6,211 nucleotides of DNA from an uncultured Dorea sp. (GCA_948602995.1 CAPEBR010000069.1:1-6211); one strand, 5' to 3'; numbered from the stretch's first letter, positions 1-5,313 are shown. Notes: generated by a model from the letters alone, not told the origin. Numbers and translations: made by a program.

Positions 1-75
1 TATCAATTTGTTATCAAAAGACCTTTCCAAAGCCCGCAAACCCGCATAAACACTGGGTTTACTAAGCATTTTTGT
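1..75. other. Short flank downstream of guaA, no gene seen
   Basis: This is the sequence just past the guaA stop codon. Read on the minus strand it contains AAACCC, 11 nt, GGGTTT, a weak 6-bp hairpin that is not followed by a run of T, so it is a poor terminator candidate. The GC-rich stretch at about 33-46 stands out from its AT-rich surroundings. The 3' end of guaA is a known integration hotspot for genomic islands in some bacteria, so an attachment site is possible. No integrase or repeated att core is visible in the window. Confidence 0.3.
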
Positions 76-1368
76 TTATTCGAACTCTATCGTCGCCGGT
101 GGCTTTGGACTCATATCATAGCACACTCTGTTCACATTCTTCACCTCTGACAATATCCTGTCCGTTATCCTTTCCAGCACCTCCCAGTCCACCTTCTCGA
201 CCGTTGCTGTCATGGCATCCACCGTATTAATCGCACGGATAATAACCATATACTCAAACACCCGGGCATTATTTTTCATGCCAACAGACTTAAAATCCGG
301 CACTACTGTAAAGAACTGCCATACTTTTTTATCAAGGCCTGCCTTCGCAAATTCCTCTCGCAGAATTGCGTCAGACTCACGGACTGCTTCCAACCGGTCG
401 CGAGTAATTGCACCAAGGCATCTTACACCAAGCCCCGGTCCGGGGAATGGCTGACGGTACACCATGTCATGCGGAAGTCCGAGCTCCACACCACAGGCGC
501 GCACTTCATCCTTAAAAAGCTGCTTTAAAGGTTCCACCAGCTGGAATTTCAGATCATCTGGAAGTCCGCCTACATTATGATGTGATTTTACCATCTTCGC
601 AGTCTTCGTTCCACTCTCAATGATATCCGGGTAAATGGTTCCCTGACCAAGAAAATCAATTCCTTCCAACTTTCCTGCCTCTTCCTCGAATACACGGATA
701 AACTCGCTGCCAATAATTTTCCGCTTCTCTTCCGGATCTGCCACATTTTCAAGCTTTCCAAGAAAACGGTCAGAGGCATCAATATAAATCAGATTTGCAT
801 GGAGCTCATCCCGGAATACCTTCACAACACTTTCCGATTCATTCTTACGCATCAGTCCGTGATTTACATGTACACAGACAAGCTGCTTCCCAATTGCCTT
901 AATGAGCATTGCCGCCACTACCGAAGAATCCACGCCGCCGGATAACGCCAGCAGCACCTTTTTGTCCCCTACCTGCTGACGGATTAATTCCACCTGGTCC
1001 TCAATAAAATTTTTCATATTCCAATTTGCCTGCGCTCCACATTCCTCGAAGATAAATTTTTTCAAGACCTCATCCCCTGGAATCCCGCAGAACTGTTCCT
1101 CACATTTCGCCTGGGGATAGTCAATAGAGAGCATCGGAAATCCAAGCTCATAAAGCTCCGTTCTGATTTCCACTGCCTGTCCGTTTACAATACGGTTCTC
1201 ACCGCCATTTAAAATAATCCCTTTTACATTGTCAAATGCCTTCAGCTCTTCCGCAGTAATATCATGGGGATGAATCTCACTATACACGCCGAGGCTGCGG
1301 ATTTGGCGGGCAATGACTGTGTTCTCCGTACTGCCCAAGTCTAAAATTACAATTAAATCTTGCTTCAT
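76..1368 (-). CDS. guaA: GMP synthetase with degenerate, shortened glutaminase domain
   Basis: GuaA makes GMP from XMP and ATP using ammonia, normally released from glutamine by its own class I amidotransferase domain. Here the ATP-pyrophosphatase part is intact: P-loop SGGVDSS (residues 143-149), GQGTIYPDIIES (241-252), KSHHNVGGLP (261-270), the dimerisation-domain motif PFPGPGLGVR (307-316) and the C-terminal KPPATIEFE. The protein is 430 aa, against about 510-525 aa for the family. The loss lies in the N-terminal domain. The usual nucleophile motif GICYG is SIDYP, with Asp83 in place of Cys; the HPE catalytic His/Glu segment is absent; and the oxyanion region SGGPxS reads NGGENR. The frame is unbroken and its 3' two thirds are well conserved, so it does not look like a pseudogene. 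It may use free ammonia or a separate glutaminase. The start is supported by AGAAGGAG at 1379-1386, 10 nt upstream. Confidence 0.9.
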   Translation of the reverse strand: MKQDLIVILDLGSTENTVIARQIRSLGVYSEIHPHDITAEELKAFDNVKGIILNGGENRIVNGQAVEIRTELYELGFPMLSIDYPQAKCEEQFCGIPGDEVLKKFIFEECGAQANWNMKNFIEDQVELIRQQVGDKKVLLALSGGVDSSVVAAMLIKAIGKQLVCVHVNHGLMRKNESESVVKVFRDELHANLIYIDASDRFLGKLENVADPEEKRKIIGSEFIRVFEEEAGKLEGIDFLGQGTIYPDIIESGTKTAKMVKSHHNVGGLPDDLKFQLVEPLKQLFKDEVRACGVELGLPHDMVYRQPFPGPGLGVRCLGAITRDRLEAVRESDAILREEFAKAGLDKKVWQFFTVVPDFKSVGMKNNARVFEYMVIIRAINTVDAMTATVEKVDWEVLERITDRILSEVKNVNRVCYDMSPKPPATIEFE

Positions 1369-1466
1369 AGATCACATTCTCCTTCTCTTTTTTGCACTTT
1401 TGAATCACCTTCTTAAGTTCTGCCCGATTAACAGGCAGGTCTGTTGGGTCGTTACTTTCCATTTAT

Positions 1467-1496
1467 ATTATAGCAGACAGATGGAGGGACTGTACA
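1467..1496 (-). promoter_or_regulatory. Probable guaA promoter (extended -10)
   Basis: On the minus strand the sequence TGCTATAAT gives a perfect -10 box (1467-1472) with the extended-10 TG. A 4/6 match to the -35 box, TGTACA (1491-1496), lies 18 nt further upstream. Transcription would start near 1460, giving a leader of about 90 nt before guaA. The leader contains a small CTGCC/GGCAG hairpin but no purine-riboswitch core that I can recognise. Confidence 0.65.
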
Positions 1497-1535
1497 TAGT
1501 TTTATGCCAATGTCTAAATCGCATTCTTACGGAAT

Positions 1536-1682
1536 GTTACTATTCACGGCCCAGGAGGCCGCTCATAGTAACGATTCGGGGCGATGTTTAAAGTTTTGCT
1601 GCGCAAAAATCGCCCCTCACCCTTGAATCACGTTCTTACGGAATGCGCAGCTTACGCGCATTCCTGACCCGTGAATAGTAAC
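1536..1682. repeat. 147-bp segment bounded by 14-bp perfect inverted repeats
   Basis: GTTACTATTCACGG at 1536-1549 is the exact reverse complement of 1669-1682. The segment between encloses the complete hairpins 1578-1616 and 1640-1664, so it could be the mobile or duplicating unit of the cluster. The left terminal repeat can alternatively pair with 1565-1572, giving two competing folds. No target-site duplication was seen, so transposition is not demonstrated. Confidence 0.55.
1578..1645 (+). repeat. 68-bp hairpin-plus-tail unit, copy 1
   Basis: A 39-nt hairpin with outer arms GGGGCGAT/ATCGCCCC and inner arms TTTTGC/GCAAAA is followed directly by a tail starting CTCACCCTTGAATCAC. The whole unit is repeated exactly 145 bp downstream at 1723-1790 with the same overall length. 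Confidence 0.65.
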
Positions 1683-1722
1683 TACGGAATGGTTACTTTT
1701 CACTCCGTGACCAGTAACATTC

Positions 1723-1790
1723 GCAAATCCATCTGAAATTCGCTCCGCAAATGGGATTTGCTCACTCCTGAATCACTTTCTTACGGTCTG
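1723..1790 (+). repeat. 68-bp hairpin-plus-tail unit, copy 2
   Basis: This is the second copy of the unit at 1578-1645. The tail 1761-1786 matches 1616-1641 at 23 of 26 positions. The inner core (ATTCGCTCCGCAAAT against TTTTGCTGCGCAAAA) is also related. The outer arms are unrelated to those of copy 1 but still pair with each other (GCAAATCC/GGATTTGC), so pairing is kept while sequence is not. Confidence 0.65.
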
Positions 1791-1838
1791 TGCAGTAAAT
1801 GTACTTGAACTTATTCTTGCCAAAATTGGAAAAAAATG

Positions 1839-1866
1839 TTGACATAATTTTTATTTTTGAGATAAT
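1839..1866 (+). promoter_or_regulatory. Promoter for the REC-GGDEF gene
   Basis: A perfect -35 box TTGACA (1839-1844) and a 5/6 match to the -10 box, GATAAT (1861-1866), are separated by 16 nt in a strongly AT-rich stretch, which is typical of a vegetative clostridial promoter. Transcription would begin near 1873, giving a leader of about 130 nt. A 6-bp inverted repeat AGAGAA/TTCTCT (1873-1891) sits at the predicted start and could be an operator or a 5' hairpin. Confidence 0.7.
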
Positions 1867-1905
1867 TAAAATAGAGAATTTATATTTCTCTTGAATAATA
1901 AATAT

Positions 1906-1986
1906 ATGATAGAAAGAGATACTCTGCAGCAATTGCCGGATATCTATACAGATATGATTTCCCGGCTTTATGCTTCATGGGAATAA
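1906..1986 (+). CDS. Possible 26-aa leader peptide
   Basis: An ATG-initiated frame begins MIERDTLQQLPD and ends SWE. It starts about 33 nt after the predicted transcription start. Its stop codon touches the AAAGGA ribosome site (1986-1991) of the following cyclase gene, an arrangement that would allow translational coupling. The composition looks protein-like, with Leu, Ile, Asp and Tyr and no rare-codon runs. Against it, there is no recognisable ribosome site in front of its ATG and the peptide resembles no family I know. It could be a leader peptide, a gene remnant or a chance frame. Confidence 0.3.
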   Translation: MIERDTLQQLPDIYTDMISRLYASWE

Positions 1987-2001
1987 AAGGAATTAAAAGT
2001 T

Positions 2002-2919
2002 ATGGATAAGATTTTAATTGTTGATGACAGCCTCTTACAGGCAACACGTTTAAAGGAAATTCTAGATAAAGAATATAGCATTACTGTCGCTCTCACAGCA
2101 GAAAAAGGGCTCTGCCATGCCCGAACTGAGGACTATTCTCTGATCCTGCTGGACGTAGTCATGCCAGGGATGGATGGGTTCACACTTTTAGAAAAATTAC
2201 AGGAGGAAATCATTACCCGTGGAATTCCGGTTATTCTGATCACAAGCCTTTCTGATGTGCAGAATGAATACCAGGGGCTTATATTAGGTGCGGTTGATTA
2301 TATTGTGAAGCCTTTTAACCCTTTGATTGTGAAAGCAAGAGTCAATACACATATCAGACTTTATAATTACCGGAAGCAGGTGGAAAAGCAGTCCAAGACC
2401 GACCAGCTGACCGGAATTGCCAACAGGCGGCAGTATGATCATTACAGCAAGCTAAGATGGCTTGATGCTGTACGCCTTAAGGTTCCATTTTCCGTCTGTA
2501 TGATTGACATTGACTGTTTCAAAGCATATAACGATACATTCGGTCATCCGGCCGGCGATAAGGTTCTTGCCGCCGTAGCCAAAACCTTATCTTCTTCTTT
2601 AAACCGGAACACGGATTTTGTTGCACGTTATGGAGGAGAAGAGTTTGTTGCATGCCTTTTAGGTGACACTTCAGTTAAAGTTTTTGAATATATGAAAAAG
2701 GTTCGGAAATCCGTAGAGACTCTTTGCATCCGGCACAATTCTCCTGTATCTGAATGGGTTACAGTCAGTATCGGGGGTGTAACTGTAATTCCAAATGAAG
2801 GAAGCTCATATGACTTTTACTTAAAAACAGCAGATGCTATGCTCTACGATGCAAAAAATAATGGCAGGAACAGAGTTATTTGGGCTGATGAAGCCCTGAA
2901 ACAGCTTTGTGAAGAATAA
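2002..2919 (+). CDS. Response regulator with GGDEF domain (diguanylate cyclase)
   Basis: This cytoplasmic c-di-GMP synthase condenses two GTP under control of a phosphorylated receiver. Residues 1-118 are a REC domain with the acidic pair D8/D9, phosphoacceptor D51 (LLDVVMPGMDG), T81 and K103 (VKPF). A short linker leads to the GGDEF domain (about 132-295). It carries the metal/substrate motif DIDCFKAYNDTFGHPAGD (169-186), active-site signature GGEEF (211-215) and an intact inhibitory I-site RNTD (202-205), exactly five residues before GGEEF as in PleD. It should therefore be active and product-inhibited. With one REC domain the architecture is WspR-like. AAAGGA at 1986-1991 supports the start. 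No sensor kinase and no c-di-GMP effector lies nearby, so its input is unknown. Confidence 0.93.
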   Translation: MDKILIVDDSLLQATRLKEILDKEYSITVALTAEKGLCHARTEDYSLILLDVVMPGMDGFTLLEKLQEEIITRGIPVILITSLSDVQNEYQGLILGAVDYIVKPFNPLIVKARVNTHIRLYNYRKQVEKQSKTDQLTGIANRRQYDHYSKLRWLDAVRLKVPFSVCMIDIDCFKAYNDTFGHPAGDKVLAAVAKTLSSSLNRNTDFVARYGGEEFVACLLGDTSVKVFEYMKKVRKSVETLCIRHNSPVSEWVTVSIGGVTVIPNEGSSYDFYLKTADAMLYDAKNNGRNRVIWADEALKQLCEE

Positions 2920-2977
2920 AAATGGAGAAGAGGCAGAACAGTGAAACGTAAGGTTATTTAAATTGGGTTATACTAAT

Positions 2978-2995
2978 GCTCCATCCAGATAGAGC
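2978..2995. terminator. Weak hairpin between convergent genes
   Basis: GCTCCATC/GATAGAGC forms an 8-bp stem with one imperfect pair (G.U on the minus strand, C.A on the plus strand). It lies between the 3' ends of the cyclase gene and the leftward operon. There is no T-tract on either side, so termination here is only a positional guess. Confidence 0.25.
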
Positions 2996-3052
2996 ACGAG
3001 TACAGCCTCGCGTACGGATTTTCCACATTTTCTACGGTTGCAGATAAGGAAA

Positions 3053-3490
3053 TTACTGCGCGTGGCAGTACTCTCCCAGCCTCTTCTTTAAATCTTCGTG
3101 TCTAAGACGTTTCTCCTCTTTTGCAAAATGTACATCTCGAAACTGCTCCGGGTTCCCTTCGTAAATCAGAACTTCATCTCCAAACTGTTCGCTGGTCAGG
3201 TCAAATCTGCAGTTTCCAATCACATTATAGCAGTGGTAATTTCCGTCAGGACGGGACACCCCAAAGACCTTGCCTCCAAAAATATCCTGCACAAGAAATG
3301 CTGTAATAGAGCACTGCCCCAGTGTTTTATTTTCCTTTGTCCAGCCTTTCCGCATTCTCGGCGCACAGGTATCCTCGCACCAGATCTTCGAAAGCACATT
3401 GTATAAATCTATGGGTGTATGAATCCCTTTGTATTTGTCAGTAATTGCCGGAACATCCGCCTGTTCCCAGTTCCAGAATTTGTATTCCAT
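3053..3490 (-). CDS. YunG-like protein
   Basis: This 145-aa soluble protein resembles the YunG family of Firmicutes, whose biochemical function I do not know. Family-like segments are LGQCSITAFLVQDIFGGKVF, NYHCYNVIG and FDLTSEQF. The order of Cys (in GQCSIT), His (in NYHCYN) and Asp (in FDLT) resembles a papain- or transglutaminase-like triad, but that is an inference from pattern only. There is no signal peptide or membrane segment. The ATG at 3490 is preferred over the GTG at 3514 because AGGAGG (3497-3502) lies 6 nt before it. It is the last gene of the probable ogt operon; 121 bp separate it from the QueG-like gene. The frame is open further upstream but without an ATG. A 6-of-7-bp inverted repeat (CTGGTCC/GGTTCAG type) lies in that gap. 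Confidence 0.7.
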   Translation of the reverse strand: MEYKFWNWEQADVPAITDKYKGIHTPIDLYNVLSKIWCEDTCAPRMRKGWTKENKTLGQCSITAFLVQDIFGGKVFGVSRPDGNYHCYNVIGNCRFDLTSEQFGDEVLIYEGNPEQFRDVHFAKEEKRLRHEDLKKRLGEYCHAQ

Positions 3491-3496
3491 GATCTT

Positions 3497-3502
3497 CCTC
3501 CT
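3497..3502 (-). promoter_or_regulatory. Ribosome site that fixes the YunG-like start
   Basis: AGGAGG on the minus strand lies 6 nt before the ATG at 3490. It falls inside the longer frame that would begin at GTG 3514, which has no comparable site, so the shorter protein is the likely product. Confidence 0.75.
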
Positions 3503-3611
3503 CGTTTCCTGCACCTTATAATCATATCTGTAGCCTGGTCCCGGTTGCCAGTAATTGAACCAGATATTCAGCAGGCAACTGTTCTTTGGTGTTCTTATCT
3601 TCTTGTCTCTT

Positions 3612-4316
3612 TCATCCCTCGAAGTTTAAATACCGTCTTGTATAAGGACAAACCGCAATACATTTCCCACAGATATCATCCTTTTCCCCGACCCCTTCAA
3701 TTGCCCGTTTCTGCATAGTTGCCCTGCATTTGGGGAAATCAAATAACTCATCTCTCCCTAAAGACATCTCCCATAGCCGTCCGTAGATTGCACCTGCAGG
3801 GCAGGCATCCCGGCAGACCATGCAGCCTCCGCATTTTGATTCATTAACCGGTTTCGCCGCTGTCAGAGGCGCGTCCGTCAGAATAGAAGATATGCGGATC
3901 ATTGAGCCATATTCTTCTGTAACCAAAAGCGCACTTTTCCCAATCCAGCCCATTCCGGCACGAGTTGCAACCGTTTTATGCGGCAGAAGCGTCTTGCAGT
4001 CGTCTTTATATTTCCCCACCTGTGCCCTGCTCTTAGCAATTGCCTGGTATCCCTTTTCTTTCAGCCAGTCAGCACCCAGCGTTACTAGATAATCCAATAA
4101 TTCGTTCAGCTTGCCGTACCATTTCTGATAGTCTACGGTAGGAAGATTTGCAATTTCTCTGATAATCTCCTTTGGATATTTTACTGCAACACTTATCCCA
4201 ATTGGAAAACCGCCGCGAATCTCTGCCGGTATCCCGCTGATATCCCCGATGCCTGTCAGATCTGCTCCATTTGTCTTAAGTATTTCTTTCAACTCTCTTG
4301 TCAGCTCATTATCCAT
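3612..4316 (-). CDS. QueG-like double 4Fe-4S protein, short form
   Basis: The 234-aa protein resembles the core of epoxyqueuosine reductase QueG. It has the AGMGWIGKSALLVTEEYGS segment (120-138) followed by SSILTDAPL, then two cysteine clusters: C162, C165, C168, C172 (CGGCMVCRDACP) and C197, C216, C219, C223 (CGKCIAVCP). These eight cysteines suffice for two 4Fe-4S clusters. It differs from true QueG (about 380 aa) in lacking the C-terminal HEAT-repeat region. Where QueG has the catalytic-Asp motif VDSAPxxE, the aligned stretch here reads DDCKTLLPHK. A role in queuosine synthesis is therefore doubtful; a redox or reductase role is the safer reading. GTGAGG at 4324-4329, 7 nt upstream, supports the ATG. 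The gap to ogt is 58 bp, which fits an operon. Confidence 0.8.
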   Translation of the reverse strand: MDNELTRELKEILKTNGADLTGIGDISGIPAEIRGGFPIGISVAVKYPKEIIREIANLPTVDYQKWYGKLNELLDYLVTLGADWLKEKGYQAIAKSRAQVGKYKDDCKTLLPHKTVATRAGMGWIGKSALLVTEEYGSMIRISSILTDAPLTAAKPVNESKCGGCMVCRDACPAGAIYGRLWEMSLGRDELFDFPKCRATMQKRAIEGVGEKDDICGKCIAVCPYTRRYLNFEG

Positions 4317-4374
4317 TTCTATTCCTCACCCCAGACTGTCCGAAAACTGTTTCTTACCGTCCGTCATTCTCCAC

Positions 4375-4908
4375 TCAAAGCGCTGTCCCTTTTGTTGGGA
4401 TATAGAATGTTTCCATGTCCACACCTTCCAGTGTAAGCAGTTTAACTTTCCTCTGTATGCCTCCTGCATATCCGGTCAGACTCCCGTCTGCACCGACCAC
4501 CCGGTGGCAGGGTACAATAATCGAGATCTCATTATGCCCTACTGCACCGCCTACCGCCTGTGCCGACACCCTCTCTAATCCCCGTTCCACGGCTATCCGC
4601 CTTGCCAATGCACCGTATGTTATCGTCTCTCCATAAGGAATTTCCCGCAGGAGCGTCCAAACGCACTGCCGGAAATCAGAACCAATCATATGTAACGGCG
4701 GCATAAAATCAGGTTCCTGACCGGAAAAATAATTATCCAGCCATCTTTTAACATCGTAAAAAACAGGAATATCTTTCTCCTCATTCTCCGGATCCAGGCC
4801 TTCTGCATAGAATTTTTCCCCATCGAACCATAGTCCGGTAAGCCCGATTTCATCTGCAGCAAGAAGAATCTCCCCTAAAGGTGACTGATAAGTTGTTGTA
4901 TATTGCAT
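4375..4908 (-). CDS. ogt: Methylated-DNA-protein cysteine methyltransferase
   Basis: Ogt/MGMT removes alkyl groups from O6-alkylguanine in DNA by irreversible transfer to its own cysteine. The 177-aa length matches the family. The N-terminal domain (1-75) begins YQSPLGEILLAAD. The DNA-binding helix-turn-helix region is IPYGETITYGALARRIA (90-106). The active site is IIVPCHRVVGADGSLTGYAGG, with Cys134. The arginine finger of human MGMT (in AARAVGG) aligns with Gln117 in SAQAVGG, a variant I believe is widespread in Firmicutes homologues. The usual NP before the active site reads NE. The start is ATG with only a weak AAAGAAG ribosome site 4 nt away. It is the first gene of a probable three-gene operon. 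No clear promoter is visible upstream, where palindromic elements begin within 30 bp. Confidence 0.93.
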   Translation of the reverse strand: MQYTTTYQSPLGEILLAADEIGLTGLWFDGEKFYAEGLDPENEEKDIPVFYDVKRWLDNYFSGQEPDFMPPLHMIGSDFRQCVWTLLREIPYGETITYGALARRIAVERGLERVSAQAVGGAVGHNEISIIVPCHRVVGADGSLTGYAGGIQRKVKLLTLEGVDMETFYIPTKGTAL

Positions 4909-4932
4909 AATACTTCTTTGCCTCGCTTTCTT

Positions 4933-4944
4933 CGCTCTAGAGCG
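4933..4944. repeat. 12-bp palindrome at the edge of the truncated element
   Basis: CGCTCTAGAGCG is a perfect palindrome overlapping the left end of the element at 4938. Since element ends read TAGAGCG inward and CGCTCTA outward, this looks like two element ends meeting head to head around a shared TA. Confidence 0.5.
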
Positions 4945-5040
4945 TGTTTGTAAATTGCTTTATGTCAACTGTGCGTCACAGTTTGTGGGGGATCTGCCCC
5001 AAATGAAGGAGGTGTGGTGAACGCATCGACTAGAACTTTT
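4938..5040 (+). mobile_element. Truncated left part of a palindromic MITE-like element
   Basis: The first 24 nt (4938-4961) match the terminal repeat of the intact element (5101-5124) at 23 positions. Further shared blocks are CGTCnCAGTTTG and the central GGAGGTGT, which starts exactly 70 nt from the end in both copies, followed by GACTA. The inner arm (4985-5006) is unrelated to that of the intact copy. Homology and palindromy stop soon after 5033, and no matching right end is present. It carries its own small hairpins, AACTGTG/CACAGTT (4967-4983) and GGGG/CCCC (4987-5000). The remainder to 5096 is unexplained sequence with no convincing gene. Confidence 0.6.
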
Positions 5041-5096
5041 AACGACACAATGGTGCGGGCCAGGCAGTTCAGAAGTTCAATTTCTAGCCGGATGGA

Positions 5097-5268
5097 GTAC
5101 TAGAGCGTGTTTGAAAATTGCTTTCTGCAAGATGTCGTCCCAGTTTGCATCAGATTTTATGCTGGATTTAGGAGGTGTAGCGGGCTACATTGACTAAATT
5201 CAGCATAAAATCTGGTGTAAAGTGGGGCGGCAGATTGTGGGAATGAATTTTCAAACACGCTCTAGTAC
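5097..5268 (+). mobile_element. Intact 172-bp MITE-like element, one long palindrome
   Basis: Perfect 23-bp inverted ends (5097-5119 and 5246-5268) bound a sequence that pairs base for base with itself over its whole length, with no gap: position i pairs with 10365 minus i. Of 86 opposing positions I count 68 Watson-Crick, 10 G.U, 7 mismatches and the central G/G. The outermost GTAC on both sides may be a 4-bp target duplication around TAGAGCG ends; because GTAC is itself palindromic this cannot be separated from the inverted repeat. The apex is TGTAGC/GCTACA beside a conserved GGAGG. There is no coding capacity, so mobility would depend on a transposase elsewhere. Confidence 0.8.
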
Positions 5269-5285
5269 AGCCTTGCATAATTATA

Positions 5286-5313
5286 CTGCGCGCCAGATAA
5301 ATCTGCCGCGCAG
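5286..5313. terminator. GC-rich 13-bp hairpin after the surface-protein gene
   Basis: CTGCGCGCCAGAT and ATCTGCCGCGCAG pair with a single C/C mismatch and a 2-nt spacer. It lies about 70 bp past the surface-protein stop codon. A second, imperfect inverted repeat links 5314-5327 to 5362-5373 (GTCTC..CCGC / GCGGAGAC). No T-run follows on either strand, so it may be a terminator needing other factors, an RNA-stabilising hairpin or an operator. Confidence 0.4.

Larger units (their letters stand above)
1516..1795. repeat. Cluster of modular palindromic repeats
   Basis: This gene-free stretch between the guaA and cyclase promoters is almost entirely made of hairpins and direct repeats. Hairpins are at 1536-1572 (GTTACTAT/ATAGTAAC), 1578-1616 (GGGGCGAT/ATCGCCCC), 1640-1664 (GGAATGCGC/GCGCATTCC), 1692-1718 (GTTACT/AGTAAC plus TCAC/GTGA) and 1723-1761 (GCAAATCC/GGATTTGC). 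The tail TGAATCAC.TTCTTACGG occurs at 1624-1641 and 1769-1786, with a diverged version near 1517-1532. The string TACGGAATG recurs at 1528, 1636 and 1683. No coding potential is evident. It looks like an interspersed intergenic repeat family of the genome, present here in two tandem copies. Confidence 0.8.

Noticed and set aside
1280..1462. 60-codon minus-strand frame overlapping the guaA start
   Set aside because: Its ATG lies at or just before the predicted guaA transcription start, it has no ribosome site, and it runs out of frame through the start of guaA.
1373..1465. Possible purine riboswitch in the guaA leader
   Set aside because: No recognisable conserved purine-aptamer core, and the leader of about 90 nt has only a small 5-bp hairpin.
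1867..2001. Possible c-di-GMP riboswitch before the diguanylate cyclase
   Set aside because: The leader is AT-rich and shows no GEMM-type conserved core; only a short AGAGAA/TTCTCT inverted repeat is present.
2923..2961. Tiny frames after the cyclase (9 codons from ATG, 6 codons from GTG)
   Set aside because: Too short and without family resemblance; at most remnants of a lost downstream gene.
2973..3052. Open minus-strand frame ending in ...SIWMEH past the YunG-like gene
   Set aside because: No start codon with a ribosome site, and it overlaps the YunG-like stop region.
3491..3514. GTG start for a longer YunG-like protein
   Set aside because: The AGGAGG at 3497-3502 lies inside that extension and fits the ATG at 3490.
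5017..5103. 28-codon GTG frame after GGAGG at 5008
   Set aside because: The GGAGG is the conserved apex motif of the palindromic element, the frame crosses its broken right half and ends inside the next element.
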